From contig CAJCIF010000126.1 in NCBI GenBank assembly GCA_903970355.1, positions 1 through 12,052 of the forward strand: 12,052 nt of DNA, read 5' to 3'. Position 1 is the first letter of the stretch; each line of letters starts with the position of its first letter. Below the pieces are notes generated by a model. It ran no database searches. It was not told the DNA's origin and worked only from the letters and a program-made list of their open reading frames with translations. The position numbers and the translations under genes are program-made. The DNA is from Actinomycetota bacterium (GTDB lineage: Bacteria > Cyanobacteriota > Vampirovibrionia > Obscuribacterales > Obscuribacteraceae). Of the stretch, positions 1 through 7,021 are shown piece after piece.

Positions 1-1
1 A

Positions 2-100
2 ACTGCTTCCTGGGCACTTGGCAATACGCTAATAAGTGTATTTACCGTACTCGGCGGATGTGATAGCATCGCTTCTGCGGGACGTAAATTTACTAATTAA
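2..100 (+). CDS. possible C-terminal end of an upstream gene (partial)
   Basis: An open frame enters from before the window and stops with TAA at 98-100. It gives 32 residues: a hydrophobic stretch (ALGNTLISVFTVLGG) and then a short polar tail ending in RKFTN. This could be the last membrane helix and cytoplasmic tail of an exported or membrane protein. It ends 33 bases before the next plus-strand gene, so the two could share a transcript. Too little is present to name a family, and a frame this short can be open by chance. The only support is its position, its hydrophobic character and the absence of a better explanation for these bases. Confidence 0.4.
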   Translation, partial: TASWALGNTLISVFTVLGGCDSIASAGRKFTN

Positions 101-133
101 TCTATCAGTACTGGCAAGGAACAGGCGAAAATA

Positions 134-2287
134 ATGTCGAGGAAGACATGGGAATTATTCCTGATCAGCTTCATTTCTCTTTTCGTAGAACTGCTGATCA
201 TAAGGTGGCTTTCGTCTGAAATCCGAATTTTCGCCTATTTCAAGAACATGGCCCTTATGGCTTGCCTGTTCGGAATGGGTCTTGGCCTAGCTCTTTCCAC
301 GTCAAAGAGAAATCTTGCCTGGATGTTTCCGGCAGGGCTTCTTGTTCTAAGTTGCTTGATTAGTTTTGCAGATCCTCTCCATTTAGTGCATGTTACCTGT
401 ATCAATCCAGCTGAGCACTATTTGATAGGTACAAACACGGAAGGCTTTACTGATAACGCTACTTACCTGGACAAAGTTATGCTGATGGTCCCAGGACTGG
501 TTGTTCTGTGCAGTGTGTTCTATCTGATCGTTGCGACGTTCGTTGGAATTGGGCAAAAGTTGGGACAGCTCTTTGATGCTTTTCCACCCCTTGCTGCATA
601 TAGCATCAATATCACGGCAAGCTTTCTCGGCATTGCGTTGTTTACCTTCATGTCTTACCTCTCGCTCGAACCCAAAATTTGGATATTAACGTGCGCAATT
701 TTGTCCTGTTATTTCTACAGAACGATTGTGCAGGAACTTCTTTTGGTCGCCGCTATTATTGTTGCGTTCGTCGGTGCACCAAGCAACGTGACCTGGTCAC
801 CCTATTACAGAATTAGTCTAAGTGACGTCTGGATTCCTGCCGATGGAGATCATCCATCGTTTCTTTACGGGCGCACGGTTGATGTCAACCACGATGCGAT
901 AGAAGGCGCTTATGACAACAGCGCAAAGCGAATTGAAAGTGCTTCTCCAGCGCAGCGCCTCAAGCTTCTCGACTACTACGACATGCTTTACGCTTTGATT
1001 GGCGATAAACCAAGATCCGTATTGGTATTAGCCTCCGGAGCAGGAAATGACTTGGCAGCAGCACTGCGGCATGGTGCTGAGGAGATCGATGCAGTGGAAA
1101 TCGATCCCACTATTGTGAAAATTGGAAAGCAGATCCACCCTGAAAAGCCTTATGACAACCCGAAAGTACATGTAAACGTAGACGATGCCCGCGCTTTTAT
1201 GAAACGCACTGACAAGAAGTATGACCTTGTCGATTTTGCCTATCTCGATAGTCACAGTGCTTTTTCTTCTATGTCTTCGATTCGCCTGGATAATTACGTA
1301 TATACGTTGGAGAGTTTCCGAGAAGCGATGAAGCTTCTCAAGCCTGATGGAATTATGTCAGTGACCTTCTACTCCACAGCGAATTGGCAGCAAGCAAGGT
1401 TGTTCAAAACGCTCACCGAATTGAGTGGTGAAGAACCGCTTGGAGTGTATTCAAAAAATGGATCTGCACTAACCTTTCTTTTGGGACCAGGCGTTGATAA
1501 AAAACGCGTGCTCGCTTCAGGATACAAGCCATTCGTTAAGGAAGAACTGAAACAACAAATCGCCGGAGAATTAGCAGATTGGAATCGCATCGGTCCAACT
1601 ACTGATGATTGGCCATATTTATTCTTGCGCCAGCGAGAAATGACCATTACTTATGCCGCCGGACTGATCTTCACTCTCTGTATAGGCTGGCGTCTTGTTG
1701 GTCGTTGTTTCCAGTCTTATTCGGTAGATCCGATGGGACGAACAATGTTCTTCCTGGGTGCAGCTTTCATGCTGGTTGAGGTAAAGTGCGTTTCTCAAAT
1801 GGGACTGATTGCCGGAACGACTTGGCTCGTAAACTCCTGCGTAATCGGTGCAATACTGCTTATGATTTTGATCGCTAATTTGATCCAAATCAAGTTCCGT
1901 TTCACGAATCTCAAAATCTTCTACGTACTCTTGGGTGTGTCGTTGTTAGCCAGTTATTTCACTCCGTTGTCTACGCTCAACTCGTTGCCGGTAGCAGAAA
2001 GGTTGACGGGTGGTGCGCTTGTTTTGAGTTTGCCGATATTTTTTGCGGCTTTCATTTTTGCTATCACTTTTGGCAAAGTGAAAGTTCCACACAATGCTCT
2101 AGGTATGAATTTGCTCGGCACTCTATTTGGTGGCGCTTTGGAATACATATCAATGATTGTTGGAATCGCCGCGTTAAACCTGGTGGCGATCGTACTTTAC
2201 GGGTGCGCCTGGTATTTCTATCAAAGAGTTTCGCAGAGCAGCGAAGAAACCACGCCTGCACCAGCATTAGGTGACGCCACTGCGTAG
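134..2287 (+). CDS. multi-spanning membrane protein with embedded spermidine-synthase-like domain
   Basis: The protein has 717 residues in three blocks. An N-terminal block has about six hydrophobic segments (roughly residues 6-24, 37-55, 62-79, 116-138, 152-176, 183-213). A soluble Rossmann-type aminopropyl/methyl-transferase domain spans about 280-450, and a second block of about six segments spans about 505-700. The nucleotide-binding loop is VLVLASGAGND (297-306) and the acidic residue after strand 2 lies in AVEIDP (320-325). Next come DARAF (351-355), a YLDSHSAFSSMSS stretch (370-382), LDNYVYT (385-391) and TDDWPYLF (490-497). These match the broad family of membrane-embedded spermidine-synthase-like proteins. 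Classical spermidine synthases have a substrate-binding D-x-x-D motif that is not seen here, so true aminopropyl transfer is doubtful and the substrate is unknown. The start is supported by AGGCG at 123-127. The gene converges on its right-hand neighbour with one base between the two stop codons and no visible terminator. Confidence 0.85.
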   Translation: MSRKTWELFLISFISLFVELLIIRWLSSEIRIFAYFKNMALMACLFGMGLGLALSTSKRNLAWMFPAGLLVLSCLISFADPLHLVHVTCINPAEHYLIGTNTEGFTDNATYLDKVMLMVPGLVVLCSVFYLIVATFVGIGQKLGQLFDAFPPLAAYSINITASFLGIALFTFMSYLSLEPKIWILTCAILSCYFYRTIVQELLLVAAIIVAFVGAPSNVTWSPYYRISLSDVWIPADGDHPSFLYGRTVDVNHDAIEGAYDNSAKRIESASPAQRLKLLDYYDMLYALIGDKPRSVLVLASGAGNDLAAALRHGAEEIDAVEIDPTIVKIGKQIHPEKPYDNPKVHVNVDDARAFMKRTDKKYDLVDFAYLDSHSAFSSMSSIRLDNYVYTLESFREAMKLLKPDGIMSVTFYSTANWQQARLFKTLTELSGEEPLGVYSKNGSALTFLLGPGVDKKRVLASGYKPFVKEELKQQIAGELADWNRIGPTTDDWPYLFLRQREMTITYAAGLIFTLCIGWRLVGRCFQSYSVDPMGRTMFFLGAAFMLVEVKCVSQMGLIAGTTWLVNSCVIGAILLMILIANLIQIKFRFTNLKIFYVLLGVSLLASYFTPLSTLNSLPVAERLTGGALVLSLPIFFAAFIFAITFGKVKVPHNALGMNLLGTLFGGALEYISMIVGIAALNLVAIVLYGCAWYFYQRVSQSSEETTPAPALGDATA

Positions 2288-2288
2288 G

Positions 2289-3068
2289 TTACGGTTTCGG
2301 CAAATTCTGTTCGGCTCTGAATCGATCGAGATCCAATTGGAGCGCGGTTGGGTGAATACAGATATCGCCTGAAAATGGATCATCGTATGAAGCTAACAAG
2401 AATATGTTGAGGCAAAGAACCACGCTCACAATTGCCACCATCACTATTTGAGTCCTCAAGTGATTTGCTGCAAAAAAGTAAGTGAAGAGAATTGTCGCCA
2501 CGGCACCAATTAAAAGTACCCACCAGAGATCGGACGGCAAACTGCTATTTATCGACTCGACCCTCATGCGACGATTGTCACCAAGGCTCACAATGCATGG
2601 AATTATGCATTGCTGAACATTGCTTTGCCCTTGTGTAACCGGGGAGTATTTGCAACAGAGAGTAGCCAATTCTACGTACGTATTCCAAGCGTGATCGCTT
2701 GATCCCCTTTTCGATAATAAGGGCCATTCGCGATTGATTACTTCATCAGCATAGTCAATACACAATTGTTGAATTTTGGCGTGCATAGCATCGGGTAGTC
2801 CAACTGAGAGCCGGTATACGTCTGCCAGCGATGCAGCCTCCTGTTGCACGATTGCCCGTGCTGAGGAGAAACGCTGCATTGCATCACCAACCATAAAGCC
2901 AAGCAAGATCGCAAACATCATGCCAACAACCTGCGAGAGTGGATCGGCTACATCGTGCTGAGTATTCTCTGCCTTTAGGAACCAACGTCGTACGCAAAGT
3001 AATCCACCAATTGCACAGATCACGACGACAAGGGTCATGATCAAACTATTCGAAAATGTTACTTCCAA
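2289..3068 (-). CDS. DUF4239 (bestrophin-like) membrane protein
   Basis: The protein has 259 residues. Two hydrophobic segments lie at about 8-25 and 46-62, a polar middle runs from 63 to 180, and two more segments lie at about 181-200 and 205-227. The stretch GMMFAILLGFMVGDAMQRF (49-67), the QQEAASLADVYRLS segment (75-88), an arginine-containing stretch before LPSDLWW (177-183), and DDPFSG (229-234) are the hallmarks of the DUF4239 family. That family has been compared with bestrophin anion channels, but its function is not established. The start is TTG at 3066-3068 with AAGGA about 10 bases upstream. The first in-frame ATG (residue 11) has no visible ribosome binding site and would cut into the first helix. 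The gene is last in a five-gene minus-strand run, 44 bases after the dihydrofolate-reductase-like gene. An ion-permeation or membrane role would fit the KimA-type transporter in the run, by inference only. Confidence 0.8.
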   Translation of the reverse strand: MEVTFSNSLIMTLVVVICAIGGLLCVRRWFLKAENTQHDVADPLSQVVGMMFAILLGFMVGDAMQRFSSARAIVQQEAASLADVYRLSVGLPDAMHAKIQQLCIDYADEVINREWPLLSKRGSSDHAWNTYVELATLCCKYSPVTQGQSNVQQCIIPCIVSLGDNRRMRVESINSSLPSDLWWVLLIGAVATILFTYFFAANHLRTQIVMVAIVSVVLCLNIFLLASYDDPFSGDICIHPTALQLDLDRFRAEQNLPKP

Positions 3069-3112
3069 AGTTGAACCGTCCTTGTATGAAAAGGCGTTTG
3101 ACTTAGGAATTA

Positions 3113-3634
3113 TTACACGACCTGATAACGGTTTCGAATCACATTTGAATTAAGTTCCTGAGTCGCTGTTAGGGTTAGTTTCAGTTCAATATTGCTGTTT
3201 CCCAGCATCCTGATTCCCGATCCGATTGTGCAGGGGTAGATGCTCACTAGCATTTCGTTTATAGCGCATGCTTCCGCGAATCGGCCGTTTGTTTCTCCGC
3301 CTCCGGATAAGACGGCAGAACTGAAACCGGCGTTCTCGATCTCTTTGCAAATAGCGGCAACAGATCCATTGACGTATATAACCGTTCCGTCATGTGTTGT
3401 TTTGCCATTTGCAGCTTTCGATGAACAAACAAAAGTTGTAGCTTCTGGTACCGGATAGATAATGTTTTCGTATTGATTGAACGTTTTACTGCCGACGATT
3501 ACGCAGCCGGCCTTTTGCACTTCTGTAGCGAATAACTGTTCGTCTTCTTCAGTCACCCAACTCGAATCCCCATTTGGCTTTGCAATAAAACCATCGAGGG
3601 TGATGGCAGGATAGAACAATATTCTTAGGGACAT
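3113..3634 (-). CDS. RibD_C / dihydrofolate-reductase-fold family protein
   Basis: The protein has 173 residues, about the usual length of a single-domain RibD_C/DHFR-like protein. The N-terminal strand and loop read ITLDGFIAKPNGDSSW (11-26), with the family's D-G-F/Y-I-A. VIVGSKTFNQ (45-54) is the cofactor-side G-x-K/R-T segment, and LSGGGETN (109-116) is the glycine-rich NADPH-binding motif. Members are NADPH-dependent reductases of pteridine- or pyrimidine-like substrates, but stand-alone bacterial ones are mostly uncharacterised, so no reaction can be assigned. The ATG at 3632-3634 lies 3 bases after the stop of the KimA-type transporter gene and has no clear ribosome binding site. Its translation may therefore depend on the upstream gene. 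No membrane segment or signal peptide is seen, so it is probably cytoplasmic. Confidence 0.8.
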   Translation of the reverse strand: MSLRILFYPAITLDGFIAKPNGDSSWVTEEDEQLFATEVQKAGCVIVGSKTFNQYENIIYPVPEATTFVCSSKAANGKTTHDGTVIYVNGSVAAICKEIENAGFSSAVLSGGGETNGRFAEACAINEMLVSIYPCTIGSGIRMLGNSNIELKLTLTATQELNSNVIRNRYQVV

Positions 3635-3637
3635 AAG

Positions 3638-5542
3638 CTATTCACTGAGGTGATATCGAATGGTGGTTACCACTTTGCCTGGTTTGAACATGAGCATTGT
3701 TTTTATAGCAATGGCTGTTTGATTGTGCATGAGATTATGCCACCATTTCTTCGCCATGATTTCAGGAATGATGATCGTCACGATATCGTGTTCGTGTCTC
3801 TTATCAACTTCATCAATATATTTGAGAAGCGGTCCGCTGAGTGATCTAAAAGGTGACTTCAAAACGGTGAGAGGAATACCACTACCCCAAGCTTCCCAAT
3901 CTTTTTGCAGTTGTATTGTAGCTTCCGGGTTGAGTTCAACGTGCACAGCTTCTACTCGTTTGGAAATACTCTTTGCGTATTCCAAAGCTGGCAGAACCCC
4001 TTTGTTCAGTGAAGCAACAAGAACTAATACAGTATGGTCGAGAGCTTGCGGATGATATTCCTTGCTAGGTACGGCCAGCTGATGATGCATCGTTTCGTAG
4101 TGCCGATTGATGTTTCTAAACATGAATACGATCATTGGCAAACTTATGAGGACGATCCAGGCTCCGGACGTGAGTTTCTCCAGGCAAAGAAGACAACTTA
4201 CAAGCAACGTTACTAAAGCGCCAACGCCATTAATGACCATTCCTTTGACGTCCGGATTTGTTCCTCCGGCACGAAGCGCGCGCGCCACCATTCCAGCTTG
4301 AGCAAATGTAAATGAGAGAAAAACGCCAATGGCATACATCGGCATTAGATTATGTACGCTTGCGTGAAAGGCAATGACGAGAACGGCAGCCATACTGGCA
4401 AGAAGTACGATGCCATTTGAATAGACAAGGCGATCGCCCACGTTCATCAATTGCCGTGGCAAATAGCCGTCACGAGCGAGAATCATTGCCAGCCTCGGAA
4501 AACCACCGAAACTCGTGTTAGCTGCTAACAACAAGATACTCATTGTTGACAGTTGAATTACGTAATAGAAGACATCTTGTTTGTTGAGTACTGCTCTAGC
4601 AATTTGCGAAACAACCGTATCGCCTTCAACAGGAATGATTTGGTGCACCAACGCTAAATAAGTGAGTCCAAGCAGGATGACACCAAGCAGTGAACCCATT
4701 AAAACCATAGTCAAATTTGCTGTTTGTACAGACGGTTCTTTGAACGCCTTTACGCCATTGGACACTGCCTCTATACCGGTAAGGGCAGCGCAACCGTGAG
4801 CGAATGCTTTGAAGAACAGCAATCCAAAAGCGAGATGTTCCACACCGATCTGCACGCCATGATAAACGGGTGGTTGCGGCGGTTGATAAACAATACTTTG
4901 GAAAACACCTACGGTTATGAGGGAAAGCATGCAGAAAATGAAGAGGTATGCAGGCAGTGCAATTACACGTGCTGATTCTCTCACTCCCCGCAAGTTGACA
5001 TAGGCAATGGCAACGATAGCAAGCAAAGCCAATCCAACGGATGCATGTTCTTCTATTACTGCCTGAGCACCTGTTGTAGCGTGAAACATCGCCGTTAGTG
5101 CTGCTATACCGGCGCAGACACTGACGGCTACCGTTAAGACATAGTCCAGTAAAAGTGCGGCAGCTGCCAGAAGAGAACTGCTTGGTCCCAAATTGTCTTT
5201 AGCGACTGTGTACGCTCCACCACCACCTGGATAAGCCTTTATCACCTGGCGATAGGAAACAACAACAATTGCCAGCAAGAAAGCGATGGCAAATGCTACG
5301 GGAACACACATAAACAGGTTGCTCAAATCGAGCCCGACATCTGCATTTGAATTGTTTGATACGGAGCTGATACTGATGATGCCTACCAGGGCTATCAAAA
5401 TCTCATCGGTTGCATAGGCTGATGATGAGAGGGCATCTGATGCAAATATCGCCAAACCTAACGGTACATTCAGTCGCTCTTCGGTCTCAGATTTTGAATC
5501 CAAAGGCGAGCCAAATACAAAGCTCTTTAGTTGTTTAAACAC
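3638..5542 (-). CDS. kimA: KimA/YdaO-type potassium-proton symporter (APC superfamily)
   Basis: From the GTG at 5540-5542 the protein has 634 residues. About twelve membrane segments cover residues 28-510, followed by a soluble cytoplasmic domain (about 530-634) of the universal-stress-like type found in KimA. Family motifs are FASDALSSSAYATDE (33-47), SYRQVIKAYPGGGGAY (96-111), LLDYVLTVAVS (131-141) and HGCAALTGIEAVSN (249-262). The C-terminus resembles that of Bacillus subtilis KimA, including paired tryptophans in KKWWHN and a final TIRYHLSE. Asp36, Thr137 and Thr255 appear to correspond to residues linked to potassium binding or proton coupling in KimA. A loop after helix 1 is longer than in B. 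subtilis by about 16 residues. KimA is a high-affinity K+ importer that is inhibited by c-di-AMP. The GTG start places the aspartate at 36, as in KimA. The longer frame from 5644 would add 34 basic residues overlapping the upstream gene. GTG lies one base after that gene's TAA, which suggests coupling. A related permease with another substrate cannot be excluded. Confidence 0.85.
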   Translation of the reverse strand: MFKQLKSFVFGSPLDSKSETEERLNVPLGLAIFASDALSSSAYATDEILIALVGIISISSVSNNSNADVGLDLSNLFMCVPVAFAIAFLLAIVVVSYRQVIKAYPGGGGAYTVAKDNLGPSSSLLAAAALLLDYVLTVAVSVCAGIAALTAMFHATTGAQAVIEEHASVGLALLAIVAIAYVNLRGVRESARVIALPAYLFIFCMLSLITVGVFQSIVYQPPQPPVYHGVQIGVEHLAFGLLFFKAFAHGCAALTGIEAVSNGVKAFKEPSVQTANLTMVLMGSLLGVILLGLTYLALVHQIIPVEGDTVVSQIARAVLNKQDVFYYVIQLSTMSILLLAANTSFGGFPRLAMILARDGYLPRQLMNVGDRLVYSNGIVLLASMAAVLVIAFHASVHNLMPMYAIGVFLSFTFAQAGMVARALRAGGTNPDVKGMVINGVGALVTLLVSCLLCLEKLTSGAWIVLISLPMIVFMFRNINRHYETMHHQLAVPSKEYHPQALDHTVLVLVASLNKGVLPALEYAKSISKRVEAVHVELNPEATIQLQKDWEAWGSGIPLTVLKSPFRSLSGPLLKYIDEVDKRHEHDIVTIIIPEIMAKKWWHNLMHNQTAIAIKTMLMFKPGKVVTTIRYHLSE

Positions 5543-5543
5543 A

Positions 5544-5852
5544 TTAGTTAATCGTCTCTTTTTTCTGAATATGGATTTTAGTGCCCGATTCAGGTTCTTT
5601 GGTTTGCGCAGTTTTGATTGCGAAATCAGCTGTAGCCTGAACATTGACCATTTGCTGTTTCAAATTGCGAACTTCTTCTTCAAGTGCATTGATGCGCATT
5701 TTCAATTCGTGTTCTTCTTCCGGCCCCAATTCCTGAAATTTCATTTTCAGTCTGTCGGCAAATGCCTCAGCGATCGGGGCTCCAATTTTGGCCAACCCGA
5801 ATATCACTACTGCGATAACCATCAATGCAACTAATACTTCAACAGCAATCAT
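5544..5852 (-). CDS. small membrane-anchored coiled-coil protein, PspB-like in layout
   Basis: The protein has 102 residues: one N-terminal membrane helix (about 3-22), an amphipathic stretch rich in Lys and Phe (25-42), a highly charged heptad-like segment (45-72, including EEEHELKMRINALEEEV) and a polar tail. The layout of one helix followed by a short cytoplasmic coiled coil recalls phage shock protein PspB and other small bacterial membrane adaptors. Sequence identity to PspB is not evident, so I do not assign that function. The start ATG at 5850-5852 has a good ribosome binding site, GGGAG at 5859-5863 on the minus strand, six bases away. The gene sits between the SPFH lipoprotein gene (50 bases) and the KimA-type transporter gene (one base). 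It could be an adaptor or regulator of either product. Confidence 0.75.
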   Translation of the reverse strand: MIAVEVLVALMVIAVVIFGLAKIGAPIAEAFADRLKMKFQELGPEEEHELKMRINALEEEVRNLKQQMVNVQATADFAIKTAQTKEPESGTKIHIQKKETIN

Positions 5853-5858
5853 TTAGAA

Positions 5859-5863
5859 CTCCC
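5859..5863 (-). promoter_or_regulatory. ribosome binding site of the small coiled-coil protein
   Basis: On the minus strand this reads GGGAG, six bases before the ATG at 5850-5852. It fixes that start and shows that the small gene is translated independently, unlike the next two genes of the run. Confidence 0.6.
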
Positions 5864-5902
5864 TTGTCTTGTTTCAAAGGACACTTTCAGGAAACCTGGA
5901 AG

Positions 5903-6709
5903 TTATTTTGCCGGAGCGTCTTTCGGCACTGTGGCGTGGAGTTGAATCAAATTGCCGAATCCACCCGCGCCACTTCCACTAACAACCATTGTATTCGGTA
6001 ATACGCCATCCCATTTCTTAACACGTTCGTACTCGATAAGAGTTGGCGATTTTTGGAGAGCCTGACTTTGCAGTTCGATTGATTTGGCTTGCGCCGTAGC
6101 ATTTGCCACAGTAATCTCCGCCTCTTTCTTTGCTTTATCAAGCTCATAAGATTTTTGGAGAGCTTGTTGCTCCATAACCTGTTTCTGAGCAATAGCTTGC
6201 TGCAGAACTTCCGGCAATCCTACGTGCGTAATTGGGATATCAACCACTTCCACTAATCCCTTAACGTTGTCGCGCACCATAGCTAATACCTGATTTTTGA
6301 TGATATTGACGCTCTTGGTGGCGGCATCAGCTTTGTATTGTGATACCACTTGTCGAAAAGCTTCTTGCACTTGCGGTGCTACCAATCTGTCGAATGGATC
6401 ACCGGCGTATTTTTCATACAAGGTCAACACTTCACCTTCAGGGATGCGATAAAGCACCTTATAGCTAATGCTGATTGGCTGTTGGTCGGCAGTAAGCGGA
6501 TCGGCTTGGCCGTCTTTTGTATCTTGCTTAACAGAATATTCTGAAATTCTGTCCGTTAACGGATTGTAGAACTGCATTCCCGGATTCAGTAGATTTCGGT
6601 CCATTTGTCCAAGGGATACCTTTACCGCCCGTTGTCCAGGCTCAATAATTGTGCAGGCGCTCAGGGATACTGACACCGCAACTGTTACAAGTAGACCCCC
6701 CAGTTTCAT
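5903..6709 (-). CDS. SPFH/Band 7 (prohibitin-like) lipoprotein
   Basis: Starting at the ATG at 6707-6709, the protein has 268 residues. A lipoprotein signal peptide (1-18) ends in the lipobox LSA|C, with Cys19 as the lipidation site. The Band 7 domain follows: IIEPGQRAVKVSLGQ (21-35), LLNPGMQFYNPL (40-51), then an ISISYKVLYRIP strand (79-90) and VEVVDIPITHVGLP (153-166). An alanine/glutamine/lysine-rich coiled coil runs about 167-220, and the end reads KKWDGVLPNTMV (231-242), the usual prohibitin/stomatin-like ending. SPFH proteins oligomerise into membrane scaffolds that control proteases and membrane domains. A lipidated version would face the periplasm or the outside. The chosen start has a perfect AGGAGG (6720-6725) 10 bases upstream and begins exactly at the signal peptide. 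The longer frame from 6799 would put 30 extra residues before it. This is the first gene of the minus-strand run that includes the KimA-type transporter. Confidence 0.88.
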   Translation of the reverse strand: MKLGGLLVTVAVSVSLSACTIIEPGQRAVKVSLGQMDRNLLNPGMQFYNPLTDRISEYSVKQDTKDGQADPLTADQQPISISYKVLYRIPEGEVLTLYEKYAGDPFDRLVAPQVQEAFRQVVSQYKADAATKSVNIIKNQVLAMVRDNVKGLVEVVDIPITHVGLPEVLQQAIAQKQVMEQQALQKSYELDKAKKEAEITVANATAQAKSIELQSQALQKSPTLIEYERVKKWDGVLPNTMVVSGSGAGGFGNLIQLHATVPKDAPAK

Positions 6710-6719
6710 ATATTTTAGG

Positions 6720-6725
6720 CCTCCT
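6720..6725 (-). promoter_or_regulatory. strong ribosome binding site of the SPFH lipoprotein gene
   Basis: On the minus strand this reads AGGAGG, 10 bases before the ATG at 6707-6709. It decides the start in favour of the 268-residue lipoprotein over the 298-residue longer frame. Confidence 0.7.
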
Positions 6726-6948
6726 AAGCCCAATTTCAATTTGTCCAGGTGACCGCCCATTTCGGACCTCACCAGGATAAACTCGCTAGCTAATAACATT
6801 CAAGTTCGATTTTTCGAATCAGGGTGCTTCTTGCACTCCGATTGTTTTTAGTTCGTTGCCATAATGGATGACTGCATATCTGGCTTTCTCTGTTTGACTG
6901 TAATCACTATATACTTCCGGGACATGCCTTATGGCGGATGTAATCAAT

Positions 6949-6974
6949 CCGTAAGAAATTGGCCGTAAGAAATT
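6949..6974 (+). repeat. tandem direct repeat, 12-base unit at 14-base spacing
   Basis: CCGTAAGAAATT occurs at 6949-6960 and again at 6963-6974, separated by GG. The copies are identical. The repeat lies between the SPFH operon and the end of the 226-residue gene. It could be a small local duplication or a two-site protein binding element. Confidence 0.7.
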
Positions 6975-6977
6975 AGC

Positions 6978-6997
6978 GCTCACCACATCCGGTGAGC
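6978..6997 (-). terminator. hairpin after the 226-residue gene, possible weak terminator
   Basis: GCTCACC (6978-6984) pairs perfectly with GGTGAGC (6991-6997) across a six-base loop. On the minus strand it lies 24 bases past the stop of the 226-residue gene and is followed by GCTAATTTCTT, which is T-rich but not a clean T-run. It may be a factor-independent terminator of modest strength, or a protein site paired with the adjacent tandem repeat. Confidence 0.4.
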
Positions 6998-7021
6998 ATC
7001 TGGGTAGATTCTCCTGGTCGT

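Larger units (their letters stand above)
6710..7021. other. 312-base gene-free region upstream of the SPFH operon
   Basis: No convincing gene is seen on either strand. The end nearest the SPFH gene carries its ribosome binding site and should hold the promoter of the minus-strand run. The A+T-rich stretch around 6905-6915 (TATATAGT on the minus strand) is a possible -10 element, but no matching -35 is clear. An imperfect palindrome, TTCGA-N4-TCGAA, lies at 6805-6818. The part nearest the 226-residue gene has a tandem 12-base repeat and a 7-bp hairpin, listed separately. Confidence 0.5.

Noticed and set aside
5543..5644. N-terminal extension of the KimA-type protein from an upstream start
   Set aside because: It overlaps the upstream coding region by about 100 bases, is highly basic and lacks a counterpart in KimA.
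5886..5902. Short inverted repeat after the SPFH gene (CAGG-AAA-CCTG)
   Set aside because: It has a four-base stem, a mismatch and no T-run, so it is too weak to call a terminator inside an apparent operon.
6905..6920. TATATAGT on the minus strand as the promoter of the SPFH operon
   Set aside because: No acceptable -35 element lies at 16-18 bases upstream, so it is mentioned only as a possibility in the intergenic entry.
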